Source of the DNA: JBBQZU01 sp038207425 | GTDB taxonomy: Bacteria > Bacteroidota > Bacteroidia > Flavobacteriales_D > Cryomorphaceae | DNA: 12,112 nucleotides | Direction: 5' to 3' | Assembly (NCBI GenBank): GCA_038207425.1 | Contig: JBBQZU010000056.1 | Location: 1-12,112 of the forward strand | Shown here: positions 6,148 to 12,112 of the stretch, in pieces | How the letters are laid out: every line of letters begins with the position of its first letter | Numbering within the stretch: the stretch's first letter is position 1 | Notes under the pieces: generated by a model | Databases searched by the model: none | What the model was told of the DNA's origin: nothing | What the model saw: the letters and a program-made list of their open reading frames with translations, nothing else | Program-made: the position numbers and the translations under genes

Positions 6148-7772
6148 CGGGTACTTACTTCTTCTTCTTCAATTACGGTGAATCTCAGATCGAAAGGGTT
6201 CAAATATGCAAGCAACACTTCAATAAATTGCTCACCATAGACCTGATAAAACACAGAAAAATTCAGATTTCGTTCCTGAAGTCCTTCTCGTGGAAATATC
6301 GCAGCCCGTAACTTATTCAACCTTTTGAATGCAACGTCCTGCTTGCGCCGTTCGGCTCGAACCATCTTTTTTTCGAGGGCTACAAAAAGTTTTGAAACAC
6401 GTGCAATTGTACTATCGGCACTTCGCTCCAATTGCGGGCTTACTGATTTCATGCGTTCTGTAATGGCCTCGCCAAGTGAATTTAGCAAAATTCGTTCTTC
6501 ATCCAGGTTTAAAACCGTTTTGGACTCCCTCTGAAGCAATTCGCTTTCGAGCAGTGCTTTATCTCTGAAAAAGTTATCAAAACTAAAATGGAGCTGTTTC
6601 GCCAATTGCGTGACATCCTGACCAACTACCAATGCAGAATTGCGCAGCATTAAAACCGGGAAAGTAATTCCAAATGCGGAGAACATTTCTTTAAGCTGAA
6701 ACCAATAGGCCAACTCTCCCCCACCGCCTATATATGCCAGATTGGGCAATATAATTTCCTGATACAAGGGCCGCAAAATCACATTTGGGCTTATCATCTC
6801 AGGAGTATTTTGGAGGATTTCCTTCATTGCAAGTGCCGAAATGCGGCTGCCGGATGTTGCCAATACGAACCCTTCTTTGCCATCACTTTCAATACGTTCT
6901 CTTGTTCCTTCTTCCAGGTAGAAAAGATTTATATCGCGCACTGATGCTTGCAGTGTGTAATGTTTTGATAATAACTCATTGGTTTTAGTAACGGCCTTCA
7001 TCGAAAGGTTTTCAAAAAGCTCCTTCTCGAATGCAGGTGCAGCAAGCGCTTTCAGGTTGCAGTCGTCGCCGTCTATGATCAACAAGCCATACTTCTCGAA
7101 AAGCTGATGAACGAGCCATCTTGTGGCCGCTGCAATGGTGTGGTGCTCCAGGTATGCTTTTCTGAAAAGGGCAACCAGTTCACCTGAACGGTAGCCCACC
7201 CCTAAATGATCTTTGAGTACATCGGCCACCTGTGCCATTTCATGGCTTTGCATGCGACCCACAGCTCCTGTTTGCTGGGTTTCCCAGTTTACCTTGCCTG
7301 TCGGCAAATAAAAATGATTGGCTTCCTGCAAGTCATGGTCTTCGGTTGCCATCCAAAATACCGGAATGAAACGCTTATCGGGATGCTTTTCAGCCAAAAG
7401 AGTGCAGGTATTAATGGCACTTACAATCTTGTAAATAAAATAGAGCGGCCCTGTAAAGAGGCAAACCTGATGACCCGTAGTAATGGTGAAGCTATCAGGG
7501 CTCGAGAGCAAATCCAGTGTTGACGACTTTAATTTTGCGTCAGCATACTGTTGTTTGATTGCTGCAACGAGCGCATCGCGATGCGTATAGTTGGGGGCCT
7601 TCTCCAGCATTTGATCTGCGAAGGAGTCAATTTTGGGTGGACGGTGGTAAAAAGGATTTAGAGATTCATTTCCCGAAAGGTAATCGAGTACAATCTTCCC
7701 AAAAAAACCCGTTTGTTCGTAGGCTATGGAAGACCTGTTAAATTTTAATACGGCCTCGGTAGGTTGGGTCAT
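6144..7772 (-). CDS. bshC: Bacillithiol biosynthesis cysteine-adding enzyme BshC
   Basis: Catalyses, or is required for, the last step of bacillithiol synthesis, adding cysteine to glucosaminyl-malate. Using ATG 7772 it has 542 residues, the usual BshC size. Recognisable parts, in that numbering, are TTGHQVCLFTGPLYFIYK (98-115), FWMATEDHD (139-147), GGGGELAYW (349-357) and a charged coiled-coil region (about 400-490) in the C-terminal third. An upstream in-frame ATG at 7796 would add eight residues, but a perfect -7 promoter element lies within that extension, so 7772 is preferred. The gene ends tail to tail with the acyltransferase, overlapping by 4 bases. bshA and bshB are not in the window. 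The enzyme consumes cysteine, the product of the nearby cysE-cysM genes. Confidence 0.92.
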   Translation of the reverse strand: MTQPTEAVLKFNRSSIAYEQTGFFGKIVLDYLSGNESLNPFYHRPPKIDSFADQMLEKAPNYTHRDALVAAIKQQYADAKLKSSTLDLLSSPDSFTITTGHQVCLFTGPLYFIYKIVSAINTCTLLAEKHPDKRFIPVFWMATEDHDLQEANHFYLPTGKVNWETQQTGAVGRMQSHEMAQVADVLKDHLGVGYRSGELVALFRKAYLEHHTIAAATRWLVHQLFEKYGLLIIDGDDCNLKALAAPAFEKELFENLSMKAVTKTNELLSKHYTLQASVRDINLFYLEEGTRERIESDGKEGFVLATSGSRISALAMKEILQNTPEMISPNVILRPLYQEIILPNLAYIGGGGELAYWFQLKEMFSAFGITFPVLMLRNSALVVGQDVTQLAKQLHFSFDNFFRDKALLESELLQRESKTVLNLDEERILLNSLGEAITERMKSVSPQLERSADSTIARVSKLFVALEKKMVRAERRKQDVAFKRLNKLRAAIFPREGLQERNLNFSVFYQVYGEQFIEVLLAYLNPFDLRFTVIEEEEVSTR

Positions 7773-7776
7773 GCTG

Positions 7777-7806
7777 CAAAAGTATGGATTAAGCATCTAA
7801 AACAAA
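7777..7806 (-). promoter_or_regulatory. Promoter of bshC (-33 TTTG and -7 TACTTTTG)
   Basis: On the - strand, TTTG (7806-7803), 18 bases, then TACTTTTG (7784-7777), followed by CAGC and the bshC ATG (7772). This is the best two-part Bacteroidota promoter in the window and predicts a leaderless or near-leaderless mRNA. Confidence 0.65.
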
Positions 7807-7832
7807 CAACGGAGTAAATGATCAAAAAGCCA

Positions 7833-7840
7833 TATCTTGG
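7833..7840 (+). promoter_or_regulatory. Possible -7 element for the C1 peptidase
   Basis: TATCTTGG differs from TAnnTTTG at one position and lies 25 bases before ATG 7866. It faces away from the bshC promoter in a short divergent intergenic region. Weak match, offered as a candidate only. Confidence 0.3.
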
Positions 7841-7865
7841 CCTGTCAAAATTAAAAACCACCTAC

Positions 7866-9080
7866 ATGAAGTTTACCAGAATCATTCTTTTCGCATTGGT
7901 TTGCATAATAGCAACCTCAATTGCTGCCCAGGGACAGGATGGCAATACCATAAAGATAAAACCCGAAAGCGGCTACGAATTTACTGTGCTAAAAACCATT
8001 GAAGCTACACCGGTTCAGGATCAGTTTCGCACGGGGACCTGCTGGAGTTTCAGCGCACTTGCTTTTTTGGAAAGCGAACTTCTACGCACCGGAAAAGGGA
8101 AGCATAATTTGAGCGAAATGTATGTTGTAAATCATACTTACAAAGATAAAGCCGAAAGATATGTGCGCATGCAGGGCCATACCAACTTTGGAGCCGGCGG
8201 GGCATTTGCTGACGCCGCCCATGTATGGAAAAAATACGGTATGGTTCCCGAAGAAGTCTATTCAGGCCTTAACTATGGTACCAATGAACACAACCATTCG
8301 GAGCTTGATGCCCTGCTCAAAGCATACGTTGATGTGGTAATCGAAAATAAACAAAAAGCACTCACACCAAAATGGAAAGAAGGTTATGGTGCCATAGTAG
8401 ACAGCTATTTGGGCATCGTGCCTGATGAATTTACCTATAACGAAAAGAAGTACACACCTGAAAGTTACGCCAAAGAATTAGGGTTGAATATGGATGATTA
8501 CATATCTGTAACAAGCTATACCCACCACCCTTTCTACAGTACTTTTGTACTGGAAATTCCCGACAATTGGCTGCACCTGCAGAGCTACAATGTTCCGCTT
8601 GATGAACTGATGTCTATTATGGAATACGCAGTTATGAATGGCTATAGTTTTGCATGGGGAGCAGATGTTTCTGAGAAAGGATTTGCATTTCGAGAGGGAC
8701 TGGCTATTTTGCCCGAAGATCTGAATACTATTGAAGTAAAAGGAAAGGACAATCAGAATTTCAGCGATGCGGGCGCCGATAAAGTAAGCAATGCATTTGA
8801 AGCTCCTGTAAAACAGCAAAATGTTAGCCAGGATATGCGGCAACTGCAGTTTGACAACTGGCAAACTACCGACGACCATGGTATGCAGGTTACAGGGATC
8901 GTTAAAGATCAAAATGGTGATAAATACTTCTTGGTGAAGAATTCATGGGGCACCAAATACAATGATCTGGGAGGCTACTTCATGGCGAGTGAAGCTTATG
9001 TAAAGCTCAAAACCATGAATATTTATATCCACAAATCCGCCCTTCCTAAGGATGTAAGCCGAAAGCTTTCCTTGCAATAG
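7866..9080 (+). CDS. Secreted C1B papain-like cysteine peptidase (bleomycin hydrolase / aminopeptidase C type)
   Basis: A cysteine aminopeptidase-like enzyme exported across the inner membrane. From ATG 7866 (404 residues) the N-terminus is a classic signal peptide: MKFTR, a hydrophobic core IILFALVCIIA, then a likely cleavage near SIAAQ. The papain-type triad is present: Q53 and C59 in QFRTGTCWSFSA, H338 in DDHGMQVTG and N359 in VKNSWG. The large insertion between the Cys and His halves fits clan CA family C1B rather than short papains. An in-frame ATG at 7818 would add 16 residues in front of the signal peptide and is less likely. Cytosolic PepC and bleomycin hydrolase lack signal peptides, so this is an exported variant, probably for periplasmic or outer-surface peptide trimming. 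Substrate unknown. Confidence 0.88.
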   Translation: MKFTRIILFALVCIIATSIAAQGQDGNTIKIKPESGYEFTVLKTIEATPVQDQFRTGTCWSFSALAFLESELLRTGKGKHNLSEMYVVNHTYKDKAERYVRMQGHTNFGAGGAFADAAHVWKKYGMVPEEVYSGLNYGTNEHNHSELDALLKAYVDVVIENKQKALTPKWKEGYGAIVDSYLGIVPDEFTYNEKKYTPESYAKELGLNMDDYISVTSYTHHPFYSTFVLEIPDNWLHLQSYNVPLDELMSIMEYAVMNGYSFAWGADVSEKGFAFREGLAILPEDLNTIEVKGKDNQNFSDAGADKVSNAFEAPVKQQNVSQDMRQLQFDNWQTTDDHGMQVTGIVKDQNGDKYFLVKNSWGTKYNDLGGYFMASEAYVKLKTMNIYIHKSALPKDVSRKLSLQ

Positions 9081-9160
9081 TTCATTCAGTGATAGGATTT
9101 GGAATTGATAACAAATCTTAATACGCCGCAGGCATATATTATTAGGGCACTTAGTTTGAC

Positions 9161-9168
9161 TAACTTTG
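9161..9168 (+). promoter_or_regulatory. -7 promoter element for yidD
   Basis: TAACTTTG, an exact TAnnTTTG match, followed by CACCGC and ATG 9175. The alternative TTG at 9166 lies inside this element and so is unlikely as a start. The same promoter probably serves the yidD, lipoprotein, hemB and ACMSD run. Confidence 0.6.
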
Positions 9169-9174
9169 CACCGC

Positions 9175-9423
9175 ATGAAGATTTTGAGCTCATTCATGAT
9201 CCTTATGGTGCGAATGTACCAGTACCTGTTGTCGCCCCTTTTGGGTAGCAATTGCAGGCATTCACCTACGTGCTCGGCCTATACCATAGAAGCTATTAAA
9301 GTTTGGGGACCCTTTCGGGGAATTTGGCTGGGAATGAAGCGCATTGCAAAATGCCACCCCTGGGGCACGCATGGTTGGGATCCTGTACCTGAGAAACAAA
9401 TTACTAACGAGATAAAACGATGA
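9175..9423 (+). CDS. yidD: Membrane protein insertion efficiency factor YidD
   Basis: A small peripheral inner-membrane protein that helps YidC/Sec insert membrane proteins. The 82 residues start with an amphipathic hydrophobic helix (MKILSSFMILMVRMYQYLL), then SPLLGSNCRHSPTCSAYTIE, the three-cysteine signature of the family, then GPFRGIWLGMKRIAKCHPWG and GWDPVPEK. Length and motif order fit YidD well. The usual neighbours rpmH, rnpA and yidC are not present, so this copy is away from the classical cluster. Its stop overlaps the next gene in ATGA, indicating coupled translation with the His-rich lipoprotein. Confidence 0.94.
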   Translation: MKILSSFMILMVRMYQYLLSPLLGSNCRHSPTCSAYTIEAIKVWGPFRGIWLGMKRIAKCHPWGTHGWDPVPEKQITNEIKR

Positions 9424-9914
9424 ATAGATTAACGAAAGCAGCATTGGCAATAGTTGTAGTATTGTCATTTGCAGCATGTGGCGGGAAGAGCGAAAACAGA
9501 AAAATTAAGGAAGCTGCCGCAATTCATACAACATTTATGGAAAGGTACGACTCGTTGTATCATACCCTACTTGATGAAAAAAAGCGAATAACCGAAAATC
9601 TAGCTATTGCCGAAGCAGACGATACCCGCAGGAGCGCATATGAATCAATGCTGCGGAGTATCGATAAAAGTATAGGCTTACTCGAAGGATGGGAAGAAGC
9701 TGTAGTAGGAGTTCCTGGACTTGAGCTTCCAGAGCATCATCACCACGGTGATGGTCATCAACACCACGATGAAAACGATGCCTTAATGAAAAGTTTGACG
9801 GATCAGGAAATTCTTGAACTTCAAAAGGCATATGCCACAAGACTTGATGATGTAATCAAAGAAATCAATACCTTGCTCGGCGCAATCAAGATTTACGACT
9901 CGCAAATGAATTGA
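9420..9914 (+). CDS. His-rich predicted lipoprotein, unknown function
   Basis: No family recognised. The 164-residue product begins MNRLTKAALAIVVVLSFAAC: a positively charged start, a hydrophobic core and a lipobox-like FAAC with C20 as the lipid-bearing residue, so it is probably anchored facing the periplasm. From about 24 to 95 it is helical and charged, likely coiled coil. A loop then holds LPEHHHHGDGHQHHDEND (103-120), with seven histidines in 11 positions and nearby acidic residues, a good candidate for Zn, Ni or Cu binding. A second helix (127-160) closes the protein. It is translationally coupled to yidD through a 4-base overlap and ends 36 bases before hemB. A role in metal handling or buffering is inference only. 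Confidence 0.78.
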   Translation: MNRLTKAALAIVVVLSFAACGGKSENRKIKEAAAIHTTFMERYDSLYHTLLDEKKRITENLAIAEADDTRRSAYESMLRSIDKSIGLLEGWEEAVVGVPGLELPEHHHHGDGHQHHDENDALMKSLTDQEILELQKAYATRLDDVIKEINTLLGAIKIYDSQMN

Positions 9915-9950
9915 CATTCCTTAGCCAACAACTGCCAATCTGACCAAAAG

Positions 9951-10943
9951 ATGCAACTGCCATACCGACCAAGAAGAAATCGGAAATCGCCTGCCATGCG
10001 CGCGCTCATGCGCGAAACCTATTTAGGAACTGAGCATCTCATAGCACCGCTCTTTATGGTAGCAAATGCTGACGCAAAAAATCCGATAAAATCATTGCCG
10101 GGTCAGTATCAACTAGGGCTAAACGCTTTGCTGAGCGAAATTGAAGAGTCGCTGAATGCTGGCATACAAAGTTTTGTGTTGTTTCCGGCAGTTGATGACT
10201 ATCTTAAAGACAAAACAGGTACCTACGGATTTCAGTCAGATAATTTCTACCTGCAGGCAGTGCGCGAAATTAAAAGTCGTTTTCCGGAAGCTTACCTTAT
10301 CAGCGATGTAGCCCTTGATCCCTATAGTTCTGACGGTCACGATGGATATGTAGATAACGGTAAAATCGACAACGATAAAACTTTGCCCCTTCTTGCGCGG
10401 CAGGCGTTGGCTCAGGCCGAAGCAGGTTTTGATATGGTGGGTCCAAGCGATATGATGGATGGCCGAATAGGATACTTGCGCAGTGCGCTCGACCAAAACG
10501 GATACACAGAAGTGTCGATAATGGCTTATACTGCCAAATATGCAAGCGCATTTTACGGTCCTTTTAGAGACGCATTGGATTCAGCCCCAAAAAGCGGTGA
10601 CAAAAAAACCTATCAGATGGATCCTGCCAATGGCCGCGAAGCCATAAGAGAAGCACTCCTTGACGAAGAAGAAGGTGCTGATGTTATAATGGTGAAACCT
10701 GCTTTATGCTATCTAGATGTCATTCAAGCCCTTCGTCAACAAAGTACTTTGCCCATAGCAGCCTATAATGTAAGTGGCGAATATGCAATGCTCAAAGCTG
10801 CAGCAGCCAATGGCTGGATTGATGAAAACAAGGCTATGGTAGAAATGCTCATTTCGATCCGGAGAGCTGGAAGCGATATGATTCTTACTTATTTTGCGAA
10901 AGCTTACGCTAAATTGGTAAAATCAGGGTATGCTTACCATTGA
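9951..10943 (+). CDS. hemB: Delta-aminolevulinic acid dehydratase (porphobilinogen synthase)
   Basis: Condenses two 5-aminolevulinate molecules to porphobilinogen, the second step of tetrapyrrole (heme, siroheme) synthesis, in the cytoplasm. The 330 residues match the family length. The two active-site lysines are K196 in MAYTAKYASAFYGPFRDA and K249 in IMVKPALCYLD; the latter forms the Schiff base. The metal-site region reads DVALDPYSSDGHDG (119-132), with Ala and Asp where zinc-dependent enzymes have Cys, so this belongs to the Mg-type or non-zinc group. RRNRKSPAMRALMRET (8-23) is the usual N-terminal arm. It starts 36 bases after the lipoprotein and its last 14 bases overlap the next gene. 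Confidence 0.96.
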   Translation: MQLPYRPRRNRKSPAMRALMRETYLGTEHLIAPLFMVANADAKNPIKSLPGQYQLGLNALLSEIEESLNAGIQSFVLFPAVDDYLKDKTGTYGFQSDNFYLQAVREIKSRFPEAYLISDVALDPYSSDGHDGYVDNGKIDNDKTLPLLARQALAQAEAGFDMVGPSDMMDGRIGYLRSALDQNGYTEVSIMAYTAKYASAFYGPFRDALDSAPKSGDKKTYQMDPANGREAIREALLDEEEGADVIMVKPALCYLDVIQALRQQSTLPIAAYNVSGEYAMLKAAAANGWIDENKAMVEMLISIRRAGSDMILTYFAKAYAKLVKSGYAYH

Positions 10944-11940
10944 CATTCACACCCATATACTTCCTGAAAATATCCCCAACTTCAGGGAACGCTTTGGCTA
11001 CGGAGGATTTATAAGTCTTGAGCACCACAAGCCCTGCTGCGCAAGGATGATGATTGACAATAAGTTCTTTCGGGAAGTAGAAGACAATTGCTGGGATGCT
11101 GAAACCCGAATGCGCGAATGCGATCAACACTACGTTGATGTGCAGGTGCTCAGCACAGTTCCGGTGATGTTCAGCTACTGGGCCAAGCCGCATGATTGTC
11201 TTGAAGTATCTAAATTTCTGAATGATCATATTGCAGCAATAGTACATCGGTATCCCAAACGATTCGTCGGGCTTGGGACCATACCTATGCAAGATCCCGA
11301 TATGGCCATTGCCGAATTGGAAAGGTGCAAGCGCATTGGACTTCATGGCGTAGAAATAGGATCGCATGTAAATGACTGGAATCTGAATGAACCGGCATTA
11401 TTCGCAGTTTTTGAGGCCTGTCAGGATTTGGGAATGGCTGTATTCGTGCATCCATGGGAAATGATGGGAACCAAAAAAATGCCAAAGTACTGGCTACCCT
11501 GGCTTGTAGGTATGCCCGCCGAAACATCGCTCGCTATTTGCTCCATGATATTCGGAGGGGTTTTTGAAAACCTGCCCGGACTCAAGGTGGCTTTTGCACA
11601 CGGCGGAGGCTCTTTTCCCGCTACCATCGGGAGAATTGAGCACGGATTCAATGTACGACCTGACCTTTGCGCTGTCGACAACAGTATTAATCCTAAGACC
11701 TACCTAGGTAAATTCTGGATTGATTCACTCGTTCATGACTCTGATATGCTAAAGTATGTTATTGGTCTATTTGGCTCATCCAAAGTAGCACTGGGCACCG
11801 ATTATCCTTTTCCATTAGGGGAGCTACAGCCTGGAAGGCTCATTAAAAACTCAGGCCTTAGCTCTGATATTCAAGCCAATCTGCTTCATGGAGCGGCTTT
11901 GGAGTGGTTGGGCCTTCACGGCGAGACATTCAAAAAATAA
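10930..11940 (+). CDS. 2-amino-3-carboxymuconate-6-semialdehyde decarboxylase (ACMSD)
   Basis: A zinc amidohydrolase-fold decarboxylase that diverts aminocarboxymuconate semialdehyde away from quinolinate/NAD synthesis toward catabolism in the kynurenine pathway. The 336 residues equal the human enzyme in length and resemble it along the whole chain: DIHTHILPE (5-13) with metal ligands H7 and H9, FREVEDNCWD (47-56) with the likely substrate Arg R48, STVPVMFSYWAKP (75-87), H174 in FVHPWE, KYWLPWLVGMPAET, H224 in AFAHGGGSFP and D291 in GTDYPFPLGEL. No key residue is missing. It overlaps hemB by 14 bases in another frame. No other kynurenine gene is in the window. A broader amidohydrolase_2 decarboxylase is possible, but the ACMSD match is unusually close. 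Confidence 0.92.
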   Translation: MLTIDIHTHILPENIPNFRERFGYGGFISLEHHKPCCARMMIDNKFFREVEDNCWDAETRMRECDQHYVDVQVLSTVPVMFSYWAKPHDCLEVSKFLNDHIAAIVHRYPKRFVGLGTIPMQDPDMAIAELERCKRIGLHGVEIGSHVNDWNLNEPALFAVFEACQDLGMAVFVHPWEMMGTKKMPKYWLPWLVGMPAETSLAICSMIFGGVFENLPGLKVAFAHGGGSFPATIGRIEHGFNVRPDLCAVDNSINPKTYLGKFWIDSLVHDSDMLKYVIGLFGSSKVALGTDYPFPLGELQPGRLIKNSGLSSDIQANLLHGAALEWLGLHGETFKK

Positions 11941-11964
11941 TATGATTCTCCGCAAAGTTACCAC

Positions 11965-11984
11965 AACGTAAAATAGGTTACGTT
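11965..11984. repeat. Inverted repeat downstream of the ACMSD gene
   Basis: AACGTAA (11965-11971) and TTACGTT (11978-11984) form a perfect 7-bp inverted repeat around AATAGG. There is no T-run after it, so it is a weak terminator candidate. Its right arm may belong to the left end of the adjacent insertion sequence. Confidence 0.35.
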
Positions 11985-11993
11985 CGGGCATTC

Positions 11994-12001
11994 TACTTTT
12001 G
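11994..12001 (+). promoter_or_regulatory. -7 promoter element for the transposase
   Basis: TACTTTTG, an exact TAnnTTTG match, 16 bases before ATG 12018. It would let the insertion sequence carry its own promoter tuned to a Bacteroidota host. Confidence 0.42.
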
Positions 12002-12017
12002 GTTCAAAACAATGTTT

Positions 12018-12112
12018 ATGAACATATTAGAATTTGCAGAGCAGTTTCCTAATGAATTTTCTTGCAGAGAAAATTTCCGTTTAATGCGCGAAAAACAAGG
12101 TGTAATTTGCAA
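12018..12112 (+). CDS. IS1595-type transposase, N-terminal fragment (window edge)
   Basis: The first 31 codons read MNILEFAEQFPNEFSCRENF and then RLMREKQGVIC, ending with the first two bases of the next codon at the edge. This resembles the start of IS1595-family DDE transposases (NIxEFxxxFPxExxC...R...GVxC), where the last Cys opens a zinc ribbon that should continue as CxxC beyond the window. ATG 12018 is preferred; ATG 12012 is in frame two codons earlier. Only the first Cys of the zinc ribbon is visible. The gene is open as far as seen; whether the whole element is intact cannot be judged. Confidence 0.68.
   Translation, partial: MNILEFAEQFPNEFSCRENFRLMREKQGVIC

Larger units (their letters stand above)
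11976..12112 (+). mobile_element. Left end of an IS1595-type insertion sequence, cut by window edge
   Basis: The transposase N-terminus begins 78 bases after the ACMSD stop. The left terminal inverted repeat cannot be proven without the right end. GGTTACGTTCGGGCATTC from 11976 is a candidate by position only, so the left boundary is uncertain by some tens of bases. Confidence 0.45.

Noticed and set aside
7773..7796. Upstream ATG (7796) as the bshC start
   Set aside because: The extra eight residues overlap the best promoter element in the window and do not resemble BshC.
9166..9174. TTG start for yidD
   Set aside because: The TTG is part of the TAACTTTG promoter element; ATG 9175 gives the normal family N-terminus.
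9733..9780. Possible artificial His tag in the lipoprotein
   Set aside because: The histidines are internal, interrupted by Gly, Asp and Gln, and flanked by natural-looking sequence.
1..12112. CRISPR array, tRNA, rRNA, defence island or secondary-metabolite cluster
   Set aside because: No regularly spaced repeats, no cloverleaf-like or rRNA-like sequence, and apart from the decayed toxin-antitoxin pair no defence or biosynthetic cluster genes were seen.

Overview
The window looks like a chromosomal stretch from a member of the Bacteroidota (Flavobacteriia-like). The signs are the recurrent -7 promoter element TAnnTTTG placed almost against start codons, the general lack of Shine-Dalgarno sequences, a BshC bacillithiol enzyme, a Bacteroidota-type long serine acetyltransferase, a signal-peptide C1B peptidase and the start of an IS1595-type transposase. 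All product names come from reading the translated sequence; no database search was run.

Left part (1-1371): a decayed accessory region. On the - strand is a broken type II toxin-antitoxin pair. The antitoxin has an in-frame TAG, and the RelE/ParE-like toxin has a one-base frameshift and runs off the left edge. After about 370 bases with nothing recognisable come two degenerate 32-bp hairpin repeats, then a frameshifted + strand gene remnant whose stop interlocks with the cysM stop.

Core part (1368-11940): intact housekeeping genes. osmC-cysE-cysM (- strand) form a likely operon with its own promoter, lying 69 bases downstream of a DEAD-box helicase (- strand). Cysteine synthesis therefore sits beside an OsmC-type thiol protein. 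The helicase diverges from a + strand glycerolipid-type acyltransferase, which meets bshC (- strand) tail to tail with interlocked stop codons. bshC diverges from a secreted C1B (bleomycin-hydrolase-like) peptidase. A tight + strand group follows: yidD, a His-rich lipoprotein (ATGA overlap), hemB and an ACMSD-type decarboxylase (14-base overlap with hemB).

Right edge (about 11965-12112): a small hairpin, a -7 element and the first 31 codons of an IS1595-type transposase cut by the window.

Functionally the window combines low-molecular-weight thiol metabolism (CysE, CysM, OsmC, BshC), envelope biogenesis (acyltransferase, YidD, lipoprotein, secreted peptidase), tetrapyrrole synthesis (HemB) and the tryptophan/kynurenine branch point (ACMSD). 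I found no clearly new biological system. The most useful non-obvious observations are the decayed toxin-antitoxin pair and the repeated promoter layout that predicts leaderless or near-leaderless mRNAs and corrects several start codons.
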